Notes under the pieces: model-generated
The model's input: the letters and a program-made list of their open reading frames with translations, nothing else
Databases searched by the model: none
What the model was told of the DNA's origin: nothing
Program-made: the position numbers and the translations under genes
In this document: positions 45,148 to 54,482 of the stretch, piece by piece
Position numbering within the stretch: position 1 is the first letter of the stretch
How the letters are laid out: every line of letters starts with the position of its first letter
From: an uncultured Clostridium sp.
GTDB lineage: Bacteria; Bacillota; Clostridia; Clostridiales; Clostridiaceae
Length of the DNA: 64,000 bases
Direction: 5' to 3'
NCBI RefSeq assembly: GCF_947072515.1
Contig: NZ_CAMTIG010000009.1
Location: 32,056 to 96,055 of the forward strand

Positions 45148-45584
45148 TGGAGGGAAAATATTTAGTAATTGACAGAAAGGTTTTACCAGATGTTTTTGAA
45201 AAAGTCTTAGAAGTTAAAAAGATTTTAAAAGAAGGAAAAATTAAAGAAGTTACAGAAGCAACCAAAATGGTAGGTATTAGTAGAAGTGTTTATTATAAAT
45301 ACAAAGATTATATTTTTGAATTTTCAGAAGGAACACAAGGTAGAAAAATGACCTTTAATATGATAGTACAACACAGAAAAGGTGTTTTATCAAAAGTATT
45401 AAATTTTCTATCAGATAAAGGTGGAAATATTCTAACCATAGATCAAGGATTACCTATAAGTGGAGTTGCAAATTTAACATTAACAATAGATATGACAATG
45501 TTAGAACTAGAATTAACAGACCTTTTAGATGAATTATCTAAAATGGAAAATGTTGATAGAGTTGATTTCATTGCTATGGAATAA
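45147..45584 (+). CDS. ACT-domain regulatory protein (PheB/UPF0735-like)
   Basis: 145 residues. Residues 1-65 are helical with an HTH-like run (EATKMVGISRSVYYKYKDYI). Residues 70-145 form an ACT domain (NMIVQHRKGVLSKVLNFL, then GGNILTIDQ). Such proteins are thought to sense amino acids. Its place after thrB suggests control of threonine or homoserine metabolism. ATG 45147 fits the AAGGTGG site better than the adjacent ATG 45144. A structured terminator region follows. Confidence 0.9.
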   Translation: MEGKYLVIDRKVLPDVFEKVLEVKKILKEGKIKEVTEATKMVGISRSVYYKYKDYIFEFSEGTQGRKMTFNMIVQHRKGVLSKVLNFLSDKGGNILTIDQGLPISGVANLTLTIDMTMLELELTDLLDELSKMENVDRVDFIAME

Positions 45585-45592
45585 AAGTGGAC

Positions 45593-45686
45593 AGCTAAAA
45601 GCAAAAGATAGACAGTTAAAAGGATTAACGAAAATATTTATTTAGAATAAATAAAATGTCTATTAAAAGCTTTTAGCTTTTTTTTA
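45593..45686 (+). terminator. Large structured terminator region with two nested hairpins
   Basis: AGCTAAAAGC (45593-45602) pairs with GCTTTTAGCT (45669-45678), and ATAGACA (45608-45614) pairs with TGTCTAT (45657-45663). Inside are GTTAA/TTAAC and ATTTATT/AATAAAT hairpins. A T tract follows. All pairings are exact. Confidence 0.65.
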
Positions 45687-45767
45687 TATAAAAATGTATA
45701 AAATACCCTTCTAGATTGAATAACTAAAGGGAGATGTTTTAATAAAATATATTGAGAGGTGAGAAAG

Positions 45768-46265
45768 GTGTATATACATACAGCAATTGAAGATTTAAAA
45801 CTTAGAAAAGCAGAAGTAAAAGATATAGGAAGAATTTTAGAGCTTATAAAAGAAATTGCTATTTATGAGAAAATGCTAGAAGAAGTTATAGCAACAGAAG
45901 ATAGTTTGAAAAAATCAATTTTTGAGAATAAAGAGGCGACTGTTCTTTTAATTGAAGAAAAGGCAGTAGTAATAGGATATGTGATATACTTTTTTAATTA
46001 TTCAACATTTGTTGGGAAAAAAGGATTTTATTTAGAGGATATGTATATAAAAAAAGAATATAGAGAAAAGGGCTATGGAAAAGAAATATTTAAAATAATG
46101 GGAAGTATTGCATACGAGGAAGAATGTGAGAGAATGGAGTGGATTTGCTTAGATTGGAATACTCCATCAATAAATTTCTATAAAAGCTTAGGAGCAGAAG
46201 CTATGAGCCAATGGACAATATATAGATTAACAAGAGAAAAAATAAAAAAGTTATCTGAAGGATAA
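45768..46265 (+). CDS. GNAT-family N-acetyltransferase (diamine acetyltransferase-like)
   Basis: 165 residues. It has LRKAEVKDIGRILELIKEIA at the start, then FYLEDMYIKKEYREKGYGKE with the acetyl-CoA loop (R-E-K-G-Y-G) and WNTPSINFYKSLGA. The EDMYI/LDWN pattern recalls spermidine/spermine-type acetyltransferases, but the substrate is uncertain. GTG 45768 has GAGAGGTGAG at good spacing; GTG 45759 lies inside that site. Single-gene unit. Confidence 0.88.
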   Translation: MYIHTAIEDLKLRKAEVKDIGRILELIKEIAIYEKMLEEVIATEDSLKKSIFENKEATVLLIEEKAVVIGYVIYFFNYSTFVGKKGFYLEDMYIKKEYREKGYGKEIFKIMGSIAYEEECERMEWICLDWNTPSINFYKSLGAEAMSQWTIYRLTREKIKKLSEG

Positions 46266-46270
46266 TGAAA

Positions 46271-46330
46271 AAGAATCTTTAGAAAAATAGAAGATAAATT
46301 CTATTTAGTGTGTCTAAGGATTCTTTTTTT
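46271..46330 (+). terminator. Terminator after the acetyltransferase
   Basis: AAGAATCTTTAG pairs with CTAAGGATTCTT and encloses a second hairpin (AAATAGA with TCTATTT); then TTTTTT. Confidence 0.8.
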
Positions 46331-46410
46331 ATATATAAGAAAGTATAAAATTTAGTGCAATGAATAAGTCAAAAGCTTATCTTGAAATAAAGTTTTTGAA
46401 TTAAAAAAGA

Positions 46411-46439
46411 TTAGCAAGAAATAAATAATTGAATATACT
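46411..46439 (+). promoter_or_regulatory. Candidate promoter of the his operon
   Basis: TTAGCA at 46411-46416, a 17-base spacer and TATACT at 46434-46439. A small hairpin (GCTTTA with TAAAGC, 46453-46473 region) sits just before the ribosome site. No T-box or histidine leader peptide was found. Confidence 0.5.
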
Positions 46440-46490
46440 ATTACTAATATTTTTATCGCTTTAATTAGATAAAGCAAAAAGGGGGGAATT

Positions 46491-47615
46491 ATGAGAAATA
46501 AAAATGTAATACCAGATGGAACTAGAGATTTAATTTTTGAAGAGAGTAAAAAAAGAGAATATATAATTAAAAACTTAGAAAAAACATATAAGAGTTTTGG
46601 ATATAGAAGTATTGTCACACCAACAATAGAGTACTATAAAACTTTTTTTAATGAAATAGAAGGACTTAGAGAGGAAGAAGTATATAAATTTTTCGATAAT
46701 AGTGGAAGGATTTTAGTGTTAAGACCAGATATGACAATTCCTATAAGCAGAGTTGTAAAAGCTAAAATGAGAGATGTGGAATTACCAATAAGGCTTAGGT
46801 ATACATCAAATATTTTCAATGTAAATAAAAGCTTAGGTGGAAAGAGAAATGAATATATTGATTGTGGAATTGAATTTATAGGTGAATCAAGTTTAGGAAG
46901 TGATATAGAAGTTTTAACACTTGCACTAGAGGGGATTAAAAGTGTTGGAGTAAAAAAATTTAAGCTAGAAATAGGAAATATAAACTTCTTTAATTCAATT
47001 TCAGAGGAAATAAATTTAAAAGGAGAAGAAAGAGAAAAGTTAGCAAAATTAATTGAAAGTAAAAGTCTTATTGAGCTTAAGGAGTTTTTAGATTTATTGG
47101 GAATAGAAGAAAAATATAAAAAGTTTTTAAATAATATTCTATGGTTATTTGGTGATGAAAAGATATTAGATAAAGCATTAAAATATTCATTTAATGAAGA
47201 TATTACTCAAAGTTTAAATTATATGAAAAAAGTATATTCTATTTTAGAAAGTCTTGGATATAAAGAAAATATTTCTTTTGATTTAGGGATGGTTCCTAGA
47301 GTAAATTATTATACTGGAATTATTTTTAAAGGATATATAGATGGTGTAGGAGATACAGTTTTAAGTGGGGGAAGATATGATAATTTAATAAAAAAGGGGA
47401 AAGAAAAAATCCATGCAATAGGATTTTCAATAAATGTAGATTTACTAACAGAACTCCCTTTAGAAAATGTAGAAGAAAAGAAAATGATAATTACTTATAG
47501 GGAAGAAGATATATTAAAAGGAATACGAGAGGGGGAAAGATTAAGAAGAGAAGGGTTTATAACAGAATTGAAATTTTTAAAAGGGATAAAAAAGGGAGAG
47601 GGGGAAAATAGATGA
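46491..47615 (+). CDS. hisZ: ATP phosphoribosyltransferase regulatory subunit HisZ
   Basis: 374 residues of class II aminoacyl-tRNA synthetase fold without tRNA-charging parts. NVIPDGTRDLIFEESKKRE opens it, with LRPDMTIPISRV (motif 2 region), YYTGIIFKGYI and VLSGGRYDNL. HisZ is needed when HisG is the short form, as it is here. GGGGGGAATT precedes ATG 46491. First gene of the his operon; overlaps hisGD by 4 bases. Confidence 0.95.
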   Translation: MRNKNVIPDGTRDLIFEESKKREYIIKNLEKTYKSFGYRSIVTPTIEYYKTFFNEIEGLREEEVYKFFDNSGRILVLRPDMTIPISRVVKAKMRDVELPIRLRYTSNIFNVNKSLGGKRNEYIDCGIEFIGESSLGSDIEVLTLALEGIKSVGVKKFKLEIGNINFFNSISEEINLKGEEREKLAKLIESKSLIELKEFLDLLGIEEKYKKFLNNILWLFGDEKILDKALKYSFNEDITQSLNYMKKVYSILESLGYKENISFDLGMVPRVNYYTGIIFKGYIDGVGDTVLSGGRYDNLIKKGKEKIHAIGFSINVDLLTELPLENVEEKKMIITYREEDILKGIREGERLRREGFITELKFLKGIKKGEGENR

Positions 47616-49552
47616 TAAGTGTAGCACTTACTAAAGGTCGTTTAGAAAAAGAGACTCTTGGAATTTTAAAGGAAATAGGTTGTGGATTAGAAGAGTTTGA
47701 TAATAAGGGAAGAAAATTAGTATTTAATGATACAAAAGAAGAAATAAAGTATTTTTTAGTTAAGGGACCAGATTCAATTACTTATGTTGAAAATGGTGTT
47801 GCTGATATTGGAGTAGTTGGAAAGGATACTCTTTTAGAAAGTGAAAAAGAATATTTTGAAGTTTTAGATTTAGAGTTTGGAAAATGCAAATTTATTCTTG
47901 CATCATTACCAGAGAATAGATTGTTTGAAAAAGTTGGACATATAAAAATAGGAACAAAATATCCTAAGGTCACTAAAGAATACTTTAAAACAAGAGGAAT
48001 GGATGTTGAAATAATAAAAATAGAAGGATCTGTAGAGATTGCACCTATATTAGGGCTTTGCGATGGTGTCGTAGATATTATGGAGACAGGAACTACTCTT
48101 CGTGAAAATGGACTGATAGTATTAGATGAAATTTGTAGTATAAGCGCACGAATAATAGTGAATAAAGCTAGTTTTAAAATAAAGGGAGATGAAATAAAAA
48201 ATCTTCTTCTTAAAATCAAAAAATTTCAAAAAAAAGAGATTATAGATAAGATAAATTATTCATCAGAGAATAAAGAAAAAATTTTAGAAGTTTTAAAAAA
48301 TAGAAAAGATAGTGAGGATGGAGAAAAGTTAGAAACGGTTAAGAAAATTTTAGAGAAAGTAAAGGAAATAGGGGATGAGGCTGTACAGTTATATACCCAA
48401 AAATTTGATACAGAGCTAACTAAAAAAAGTAACTTTAAAGTAGAAATAGAGGAAATAGATGAGGCTTATAGGAGAGTAAGTAAGGAATTTATAGAAAATA
48501 TAAAAAGAGCAAAAAGAAATATAGAAGAATATCATAATCTTCAAAATTATGAAGGTTATGAGTTAAAAAGAAATAATGGAGTAATTTTAGGCCAAAGAGT
48601 ATTACCTATTGAAAGAGTAGGAGTATATGTACCAGGGGGAACGGCAGCATATCCATCTACGGTATTAATGAATGTTATACCAGCAAAGATAGCAGGGGTA
48701 AAAGAGATAATAATGATAACACCTCCTGATAAAAAAGGAAATATAAATCCATATATAGCGGTAACAGCCCATATTTTAGGAGTAGATAAAATCTATAAAG
48801 TAGGTGGAGCACAAGGAATTGGAGCTTTAGCATATGGAACTGAAACTATAGAAAGAGTCCATAAAATTGTAGGGCCAGGAAATACATTTGTAGCCTTAGC
48901 GAAAAGAGAAGTTTTTGGAGAAGTAGATATTGATATGATAGCTGGACCGAGTGAAGTTTTAATTATAGGTGATGAAAATACAAATCCCAAATATGTAGCA
49001 GCAGATTTAATGTCTCAAGCAGAACATGATATTTTAGCATCGGCTGTGTTAGTTACAACTTCACAGAAGCTAGCAGATATGGTTATAGAAGAAATAAATA
49101 ATCAGATAGTAGATTTAAGTAGAGGAGAGATTATCAAGGAAGCTTTAAAGAATTATGGGAAAATAATACTGTGTAAAACTTTAGAAGAATGTTTTGAAGT
49201 TTCAAACCATATAGCACCAGAGCATTTAGAAATTCTTTTAGATAATCCAGAGATATATTTGAATAAAATAAAAAATGCAGGATCAGTATTTTTAGGAGAA
49301 TATTCACCAGAACCAGTAGGAGATTATTTTGGTGGAACAAATCATGTATTACCTACTAGCGGAACAGCAAAATTTTCTTCTCCTTTGTCAGTAGATAGCT
49401 TCATAAAGAAAAGCTCATATATTTATTATTCAAAAGAAGCATTAATAGAAGATGGTAAAAGGATTATAGAAATAGCAAATGTAGAGGGGTTAACAGCGCA
49501 TGGCAATTCTATAAAAGTGAGGTTAGATTATGAAAGAAATAAAGGAGTATAA
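47612..49552 (+). CDS. hisG: Fused ATP phosphoribosyltransferase and histidinol dehydrogenase (HisG-HisD)
   Basis: 646 residues in one open frame. Residues 1-210 are short-form HisG: MISVALTKGRLEKETLG, VGKDTLLE and DIMETGTTLRENGL (phosphoribosyl loop). Residues about 225-646 are HisD: VGVYVPGGTAAYPSTVLMN, VGGAQGIGALAYGT, IAGPSEVLI and the catalytic SQAEHD, GEYSPEPVGDY and HVLPTSGTA. HisG performs the first step and HisD the last two steps of the pathway. Known genomes normally encode them separately. The join lies at about 48245-48290, in a Lys-rich linker, with no stop or frame change. Confidence 0.95.
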   Translation: MISVALTKGRLEKETLGILKEIGCGLEEFDNKGRKLVFNDTKEEIKYFLVKGPDSITYVENGVADIGVVGKDTLLESEKEYFEVLDLEFGKCKFILASLPENRLFEKVGHIKIGTKYPKVTKEYFKTRGMDVEIIKIEGSVEIAPILGLCDGVVDIMETGTTLRENGLIVLDEICSISARIIVNKASFKIKGDEIKNLLLKIKKFQKKEIIDKINYSSENKEKILEVLKNRKDSEDGEKLETVKKILEKVKEIGDEAVQLYTQKFDTELTKKSNFKVEIEEIDEAYRRVSKEFIENIKRAKRNIEEYHNLQNYEGYELKRNNGVILGQRVLPIERVGVYVPGGTAAYPSTVLMNVIPAKIAGVKEIIMITPPDKKGNINPYIAVTAHILGVDKIYKVGGAQGIGALAYGTETIERVHKIVGPGNTFVALAKREVFGEVDIDMIAGPSEVLIIGDENTNPKYVAADLMSQAEHDILASAVLVTTSQKLADMVIEEINNQIVDLSRGEIIKEALKNYGKIILCKTLEECFEVSNHIAPEHLEILLDNPEIYLNKIKNAGSVFLGEYSPEPVGDYFGGTNHVLPTSGTAKFSSPLSVDSFIKKSSYIYYSKEALIEDGKRIIEIANVEGLTAHGNSIKVRLDYERNKGV

Positions 49553-50564
49553 GGTAGAGGAAGATAAAAAGGGTACAAAGATAAATGGAAATGAAAGCTT
49601 TTATGATATAGGGAAAGAAATAATTGAAGAATTTAAAAAAATTATAGAAACTATAGATTTCAATAGATATCCAGAAAATACAGGAAGAGAGTTAAGAGAA
49701 AAATATGGAGAATATGTAGGAGTAGATAGTGAAAATATCATAGTAGGGAATGGATCTGATGAAGTTATACATTTAGTTATTAGAGCATTTATAAGTAAAG
49801 GGAAAAAGATTTTAACTTTATCACCAGATTTTTCAATGTATGATTTTTATGTAGAAGGAAATCAAGGGGAATTAATAAAGTTTAAGACTAATGAGGATGG
49901 AAGTTTTAATACAGAAGAATTTATTTTATTTGGAAAAAAAAATAAAGTAGATTTAGTGCTGTTTTCAAATCCTAATAATCCAACAGGGTTTGGGAAAAAT
50001 CGAGAAGAAATAATAAAAATAATGGCAGGGTTTAAGGATATTATAGTTTTAATAGATGAGGCATATATAGAATTTTTTGATGAGTCAGTAGTAAATAAAG
50101 TTGAGGAATATAAAAATTTATTAGTAACAAGAACCCTTTCAAAAGCTTTTTCAGGAGCAGCACTTAGAGTTGGATTTTTAATAGGAAATAAAAAAATAAT
50201 TAAAAAGTTAAACAGGTTTAAGGTTCCTTTTAATGTAAATTCAATTTCACAAAGTTTTGCAATAGTATTATTAGATAGAAATAAAAGAATGGAAGAAATA
50301 AAAGAAATAGTTTTAAAAGAGAGAGAAAGAATATATATAGCTTTTAAAGATATAGAAGAATTGAGTAAAGGAAGAGTTAAGTTTTATAAATCAAATGGAA
50401 ATTTTATATTTGGAAGAGGAGATAAAGGGTTTTTAGAAAGTTTTAAGAGCGAAGGAATACAAATAAGAAGTTTTACGAATGATACATTTAGAATAAGCAT
50501 AGGAAGTAAAGAAGAAAATAATAGAGTAATAAATATTTTAAAGGAGTTTATTTTAAATGGTTAG
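49530..50564 (+). CDS. hisC: Histidinol-phosphate aminotransferase
   Basis: 344 residues, PLP-dependent fold type [15 protein letters not shown] start, [20 protein letters not shown], and the PLP lysine in [14 protein letters not shown] are present. It converts imidazole-acetol phosphate to histidinol phosphate. ATG 49530 lies inside the end of hisGD (23-base overlap), so coupling is likely. Confidence 0.95.
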   Translation: MKEIKEYKVEEDKKGTKINGNESFYDIGKEIIEEFKKIIETIDFNRYPENTGRELREKYGEYVGVDSENIIVGNGSDEVIHLVIRAFISKGKKILTLSPDFSMYDFYVEGNQGELIKFKTNEDGSFNTEEFILFGKKNKVDLVLFSNPNNPTGFGKNREEIIKIMAGFKDIIVLIDEAYIEFFDESVVNKVEEYKNLLVTRTLSKAFSGAALRVGFLIGNKKIIKKLNRFKVPFNVNSISQSFAIVLLDRNKRMEEIKEIVLKERERIYIAFKDIEELSKGRVKFYKSNGNFIFGRGDKGFLESFKSEGIQIRSFTNDTFRISIGSKEENNRVINILKEFILNG

Positions 50565-51138
50565 AGAATCCACCTTAAAACGTAATACAAAAGAGACGAG
50601 CGTAAATATATATGTGAATCTAGATGGAGAAGGGTTATGTGATATAGATACAGAGATAGGTTTTTTTAATCATATGTTAGAACTATTAACTTTTCATAGT
50701 GAAATGGATTTAACTATAGATTGTGTAGGAGATATAGAAGTTTGTGATCATCATACCGTTGAAGATGTAGGAATAGTATTTGGACAAGCATTTAATAAAG
50801 CATTAGGAAATAAAGTTGGAATTGAAAGGTATGGAAGTTCGTATATTCCTATGGATGAAGCGTTAGCTAGAATCTGTTTAGATATAAGTAATAGACCATT
50901 TTTAGTATTTAAAGGAGATTTTAAAAGAGAAAAGATAGGAAAATTTTCTACGGAGATGGTAGAAGAGTTTTTTAGAGCATTTTCTTTTAATGCAGGGATA
51001 ACTCTTCATATAGAAGTTCTTTATGGGGAAAATGATCATCATAAAATAGAAGCTATTTTCAAAGGAGTAGGAAGAGCCTTAAAAGTAGCTAAAAGTATAA
51101 CAACTAGTAAATTGCAAAGTACAAAGGGGATTATATAA
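50557..51138 (+). CDS. hisB: Imidazoleglycerol-phosphate dehydratase
   Basis: 193 residues, single-domain form. The two metal-binding His motifs are [10 protein letters not shown] and [11 protein letters not shown], with [10 protein letters not shown] near the start. It overlaps hisC by 8 bases and its stop abuts hisH. Confidence 0.96.
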   Translation: MVRESTLKRNTKETSVNIYVNLDGEGLCDIDTEIGFFNHMLELLTFHSEMDLTIDCVGDIEVCDHHTVEDVGIVFGQAFNKALGNKVGIERYGSSYIPMDEALARICLDISNRPFLVFKGDFKREKIGKFSTEMVEEFFRAFSFNAGITLHIEVLYGENDHHKIEAIFKGVGRALKVAKSITTSKLQSTKGII

Positions 51139-51756
51139 ATGGAGAATATTATAGGAATAATAGATTATGGTATGGGCAATTTGAAAAGTGTTAAAAATGC
51201 ATTAGATATATTAAATATAAAGAGCACAATTTCAAATGATGAGAATATTTTAAGAAAGTGTAGCAAATTGATTTTACCTGGTGTGGGAGCATTTAATGAT
51301 GCTATGAAAAATTTAAAAGAAAAAGGGTTAGATGAATTTATTATTAAAGAAGGGAAAGAAAAAAAACAAATATTAGGGATTTGTTTGGGAATGCAATTAT
51401 TATTTGAAGAAAGTTATGAAGGAACTAGAATGGATGGGCTAGGAATATTTAAGGGTTCAATAATTAAGTTAAATGATGAGGGGAGAAGGATTCCACATAT
51501 AGGATGGAATAGTGGAAATATATATGGAAAACATTCAGTTTTAAGAGGAATAAAAAATAAAAGTTATTTTTACTATGTGCATTCTTATATAGCAAGTGAA
51601 TATGAAAAAAAAGATTTAATAATAGAAGCTGATTATAAGGGAATTTCTATTCCAGGATTATTTAAAAAAGAAAATATAATAGGAGCACAGTTTCATCCAG
51701 AAAAAAGTGGGAATACAGGATTGAAATTTTTAAAAAACTTTAGTGAGGGGGAGTAG
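51139..51756 (+). CDS. hisH: Imidazole glycerol phosphate synthase glutaminase subunit
   Basis: 205 residues, class I glutamine amidotransferase. IIDYGMGNLKSV opens it. The nucleophile Cys is in GICLGMQLLFE and the catalytic His in GAQFHPEKSG. It supplies ammonia to HisF. It begins at the base after the hisB stop. Confidence 0.96.
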   Translation: MENIIGIIDYGMGNLKSVKNALDILNIKSTISNDENILRKCSKLILPGVGAFNDAMKNLKEKGLDEFIIKEGKEKKQILGICLGMQLLFEESYEGTRMDGLGIFKGSIIKLNDEGRRIPHIGWNSGNIYGKHSVLRGIKNKSYFYYVHSYIASEYEKKDLIIEADYKGISIPGLFKKENIIGAQFHPEKSGNTGLKFLKNFSEGE

Positions 51757-51757
51757 G

Positions 51758-52477
51758 ATGGTTATATTACCAGCTATAGATATAATTGAGGGAAAACCAG
51801 TAAGGCTTTATAAGGGAGATTATAGTAAGAGAGAAATTGTTGCAAATAGTGTTTTAGAAACAGCAAAAGAGTTTAAGGCATTGGGAGCAAAATGGATACA
51901 TTTAGTTGATTTAGATGGAGCAAAAGAAAAGATGCCTAAAAATATAGAGATGGTTTTAAAAGTAGTAAAAGAAGTAGAGATTCCTATAGAAATAGGTGGC
52001 GGAATAAGAAACTTAGAAACTATAAAAAAATATATAGATGGAGGAGTTCAAAGAGTAATTCTTGGCACGAGTGCAATTAAAGATGAAGAATTATTAAAAA
52101 GAGCTATAGAAATTTATGGAGATAAAATAGCCGTAGGAATAGATTGTATGAATGAATATATTTGTATAAATGGATGGCTTGAAAAAAGTGATGTTCATTA
52201 TATAGAATTTGCTAAAAGACTTAAATCTATAGGAGTTAAAAATGTAATAGTAACAGATATTAGTAAAGATGGAACGTTAGAAGGCGTAAATACTTATATG
52301 TTACAAAGGCTTAAAGAAGAGGTGCAGATTGATATAACAGCATCAGGAGGCGTAAAAGATATTGAAGATATAAAAAAGCTTAAAGAATTAGGGGTTTATG
52401 GAGTTATAATGGGAAAAGCTCTTTATGCTAAAAAAATATCTTTAAGTGAAGCTTTAGATTTAGCTAAAGATTTATAA
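51758..52477 (+). CDS. hisA: ProFAR isomerase HisA
   Basis: 239 residues, TIM barrel. ILPAIDIIEGKPVRL gives the first catalytic Asp; IEIGGGIRN, VILGTSAIKD and VTDISKDGTLEGVN the rest. ATG 51758 has GAGGGGGAG just upstream; GTG 51743 is less likely because it would overlap hisH and the ribosome site. Confidence 0.96.
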   Translation: MVILPAIDIIEGKPVRLYKGDYSKREIVANSVLETAKEFKALGAKWIHLVDLDGAKEKMPKNIEMVLKVVKEVEIPIEIGGGIRNLETIKKYIDGGVQRVILGTSAIKDEELLKRAIEIYGDKIAVGIDCMNEYICINGWLEKSDVHYIEFAKRLKSIGVKNVIVTDISKDGTLEGVNTYMLQRLKEEVQIDITASGGVKDIEDIKKLKELGVYGVIMGKALYAKKISLSEALDLAKDL

Positions 52478-52501
52478 AAGTTATAGATAGGGGGAGAGAA
52501 G

Positions 52502-53263
52502 ATGCATACTAAAAGGATAATACCTTGTTTAGATGTGAAAAATGGAGAGGTAGTTAAAGGTGTTAATTTTGTTTCTTTAAAAAAGGTAGGTAATCCAGTA
52601 GAATTAGCTAAATTTTATAATGACGAAGGAGCAGATGAAATAGTTTTTTTAGATATAACAGCTTCACATGAAGATAGAAAAATAATGAGAAAGGTTGTTG
52701 AGGATACAGCTAAAGAAATATTTATTCCATTTACAGTTGGTGGAGGAATAAAAAATATAGGAGATATAAAAGAAATTTTAAGGGCTGGTGCAGACAAAAT
52801 AAGTTTAAATTCTGCTGCTATTAAGAATAAAGAACTTATACGAGAAGGAGCTAGAATATTTGGAAGCCAGTGTATAGTTGTAGCTATCGATGGAAAAAGA
52901 CGAGGAAAAGATAGTGGATGGAATGTTTATATTCACGGGGGAAGAAAAGATACGGGCATAGATTTAATAGAATGGGTAAAAGAAGTAACAAAACTTGGAT
53001 GTGGCGAAATATTATTAACATCAATGGATGCTGATGGAACAAAAAAAGGTTTTGACATAAAAATGTTAAAAGAGGTTAGAAAAAATACTAATGTTCCAGT
53101 TATTGCATCAGGAGGCTGTGGAAGAGTAGAAGATTTTTATGAAGCTTTTGAAGAAGATATAAGTGATGCAGCTCTTGCAGCTTCTCTTTTTCACTATGGA
53201 GAATTAAGAATAAAAGATGTAAAGAAATATTTGAAAGAAAGAAATGTAGAAGTCAGACTTTGA
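52502..53263 (+). CDS. hisF: Imidazole glycerol phosphate synthase cyclase subunit
   Basis: 253 residues, TIM barrel paralogous to His[20 protein letters not shown] has catalytic Asp11; [26 protein letters not shown] (second Asp) and [15 protein letters not shown] follow. GGGGGAGAG precedes ATG 52502. Confidence 0.97.
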   Translation: MHTKRIIPCLDVKNGEVVKGVNFVSLKKVGNPVELAKFYNDEGADEIVFLDITASHEDRKIMRKVVEDTAKEIFIPFTVGGGIKNIGDIKEILRAGADKISLNSAAIKNKELIREGARIFGSQCIVVAIDGKRRGKDSGWNVYIHGGRKDTGIDLIEWVKEVTKLGCGEILLTSMDADGTKKGFDIKMLKEVRKNTNVPVIASGGCGRVEDFYEAFEEDISDAALAASLFHYGELRIKDVKKYLKERNVEVRL

Positions 53264-53279
53264 AATAGGGAGAAATAGA

Positions 53280-53618
53280 TTGAATATAGAAAAAATATTA
53301 AAAACATTGGATTTTAATAAAGGAGATGGACTTATTCCAGCAATAGTACAAGATTATAATAGTAAGGAAGTTCTAATGCTTGCATATATAAATAAAGAGA
53401 GTCTTAAAAAAACGTTAGAAACTGGAGAATGTCATTATTACAGTAGGAGTAGAAGGGAACTTTGGCATAAGGGGAAAACATCAGGAAATATCCAGAAAGT
53501 GAAAGATATAAAAATAGATTGTGATAATGATACAATTCTATTTTTAGTAAAACAAAAAGGAGTAGCTTGTCATACTGGAGAAGTAAGTTGTTTTTATAGA
53601 AATATTGAAGAGGTATAA
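53280..53618 (+). CDS. hisI: Phosphoribosyl-AMP cyclohydrolase
   Basis: 112 residues, single-domain form. [17 protein letters not shown] and the metal ligands in DCDNDT and GVACHTG are present. The start is TTG 53280, with AGGGAG upstream. HisE is encoded separately 21 bases on, so HisI and HisE are not fused here. Confidence 0.95.
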   Translation: MNIEKILKTLDFNKGDGLIPAIVQDYNSKEVLMLAYINKESLKKTLETGECHYYSRSRRELWHKGKTSGNIQKVKDIKIDCDNDTILFLVKQKGVACHTGEVSCFYRNIEEV

Positions 53619-53639
53619 AGGGAAGAGAGGATAAAATTA

Positions 53640-53969
53640 ATGGATAATATAATAAAGGACCTATATAAAGTAATTGAAGAAAGAAAGATATTAGCAGATG
53701 AAAATTCATATACTGCATATCTTCTTAAAAAGGGAAATGAAAAAATTCTTAAAAAGGTTGGAGAAGAAACAACGGAATTAGTGATAGCAACAATGAAAGA
53801 TGATAAAGAAGAACAAGTATTAGAAATGTGTGATTTAATATATCATCTATTAGTTCTATGTAATAATAATGGAATTGAACTTTTAGATATAGAAAATGAA
53901 TTAAAGAGAAGAACATTAAAGTTGAATAATTTTAAAGGGGAAAGAAAAGAAGTAAAGGAATTAAGATAA
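53640..53969 (+). CDS. hisE: Phosphoribosyl-ATP pyrophosphatase
   Basis: 109 residues of MazG-like helical fold. SYTAYLLKKGNEKILKKVGEE and the acidic EETTELVIA and DLIYHLLVL metal-binding helices match HisE. Last gene of the his operon. GGGAAGAGAGG precedes ATG 53640. Confidence 0.95.
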   Translation: MDNIIKDLYKVIEERKILADENSYTAYLLKKGNEKILKKVGEETTELVIATMKDDKEEQVLEMCDLIYHLLVLCNNNGIELLDIENELKRRTLKLNNFKGERKEVKELR

Positions 53970-54031
53970 GTTATAAGATAAAATGTTTCAAAGTATTTTA
54001 CAGGATAAAAAATATATAATTTATGATAACT

Positions 54032-54076
54032 AATAAGAATATAACTGGAAATAATTTTTCCAGTTATATTCTTATT
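54032..54076. terminator. Strong bidirectional terminator between his operon and HesB-like genes
   Basis: AATAAGAATATAACTGG pairs with CCAGTTATATTCTTATT over 17 bases, with T-rich flanks on both strands. Confidence 0.9.
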
Positions 54077-54100
54077 TTCTTTGAATTTGAAGATTTAAAA

Positions 54101-54433
54101 TTAGTGACATCCACCGCCACATGATCCACATCCGCCAGCTTCATCAGAATTTTTAGGAGAAAGTTTTAAACCTCTACCATTGTTTTCTTCAGAAGAAAGG
54201 ATAGTGAAACCACCATATTGATTTAATAAATCTTTGCTAACTATAAAAGTTATATCTCCATGAACTGAAGATTGGTCATTATCAGATTGTTCATCCAGAA
54301 CAATATTAAATACTGGGCCGCCTCAGCCAACACCTGCTAAATTAATTCTTACATTGTAATTTTCAACTTTGTTTTCATCTAAAAAAGCTTTAAATTCTTG
54401 TAAAGCTTCGTTACTTATAGTCATAAAACTCAT
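54101..54433 (-). CDS. HesB/IscA-like selenoprotein (in-frame TGA read as selenocysteine)
   Basis: 110 residues if the TGA at 54325-54323 (codon 37) is read as Sec. The frame is otherwise open from ATG 54433, which has AAGGAG 8 bases upstream, to TAA. The context is LAGVG-Sec-GGPVFNI; the paralogue 128 bases upstream has GGMAC-SGPVFNI, so Sec aligns with Cys. Both end in GGCGSCGGGCH. Starting 19 bases after the TGA is a 7-bp hairpin (ATTGTTC with GAACAAT, loop TGGAT) at 54304-54286, suitable as a bacterial SECIS element. HesB/IscA-type proteins bind iron or Fe-S clusters. Sec versions in clostridia are known as HesB-like selenoproteins. The sel genes are not in this window. A sequencing error is unlikely because codons after the TGA keep strong homology. 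Confidence 0.85.
54286..54304 (-). promoter_or_regulatory. SECIS-like hairpin of the HesB-like selenoprotein gene
   Basis: On the minus strand, ATTGTTC and GAACAAT form 7 bp around TGGAT, with a G in the second loop position. The loop begins about 25 bases after the TGA, within the spacing known for bacterial SECIS elements. Confidence 0.65.
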
Positions 54434-54482
54434 AACTACAACTCCTTTCATATTTATATATAGGATTTATCCCATAAAAATA

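Noticed and set aside
46266..46490. T-box or histidine leader peptide before the his operon
   Set aside because: No T-box core sequence, no His-codon run and no classic attenuator were found; only a small hairpin lies before the ribosome site.
54101..54433. HesB-like frame as a pseudogene with a nonsense mutation
   Set aside because: The only stop aligns with a functional Cys in the paralogue, the rest of the frame is intact with a good ribosome site, and a SECIS-like hairpin follows.
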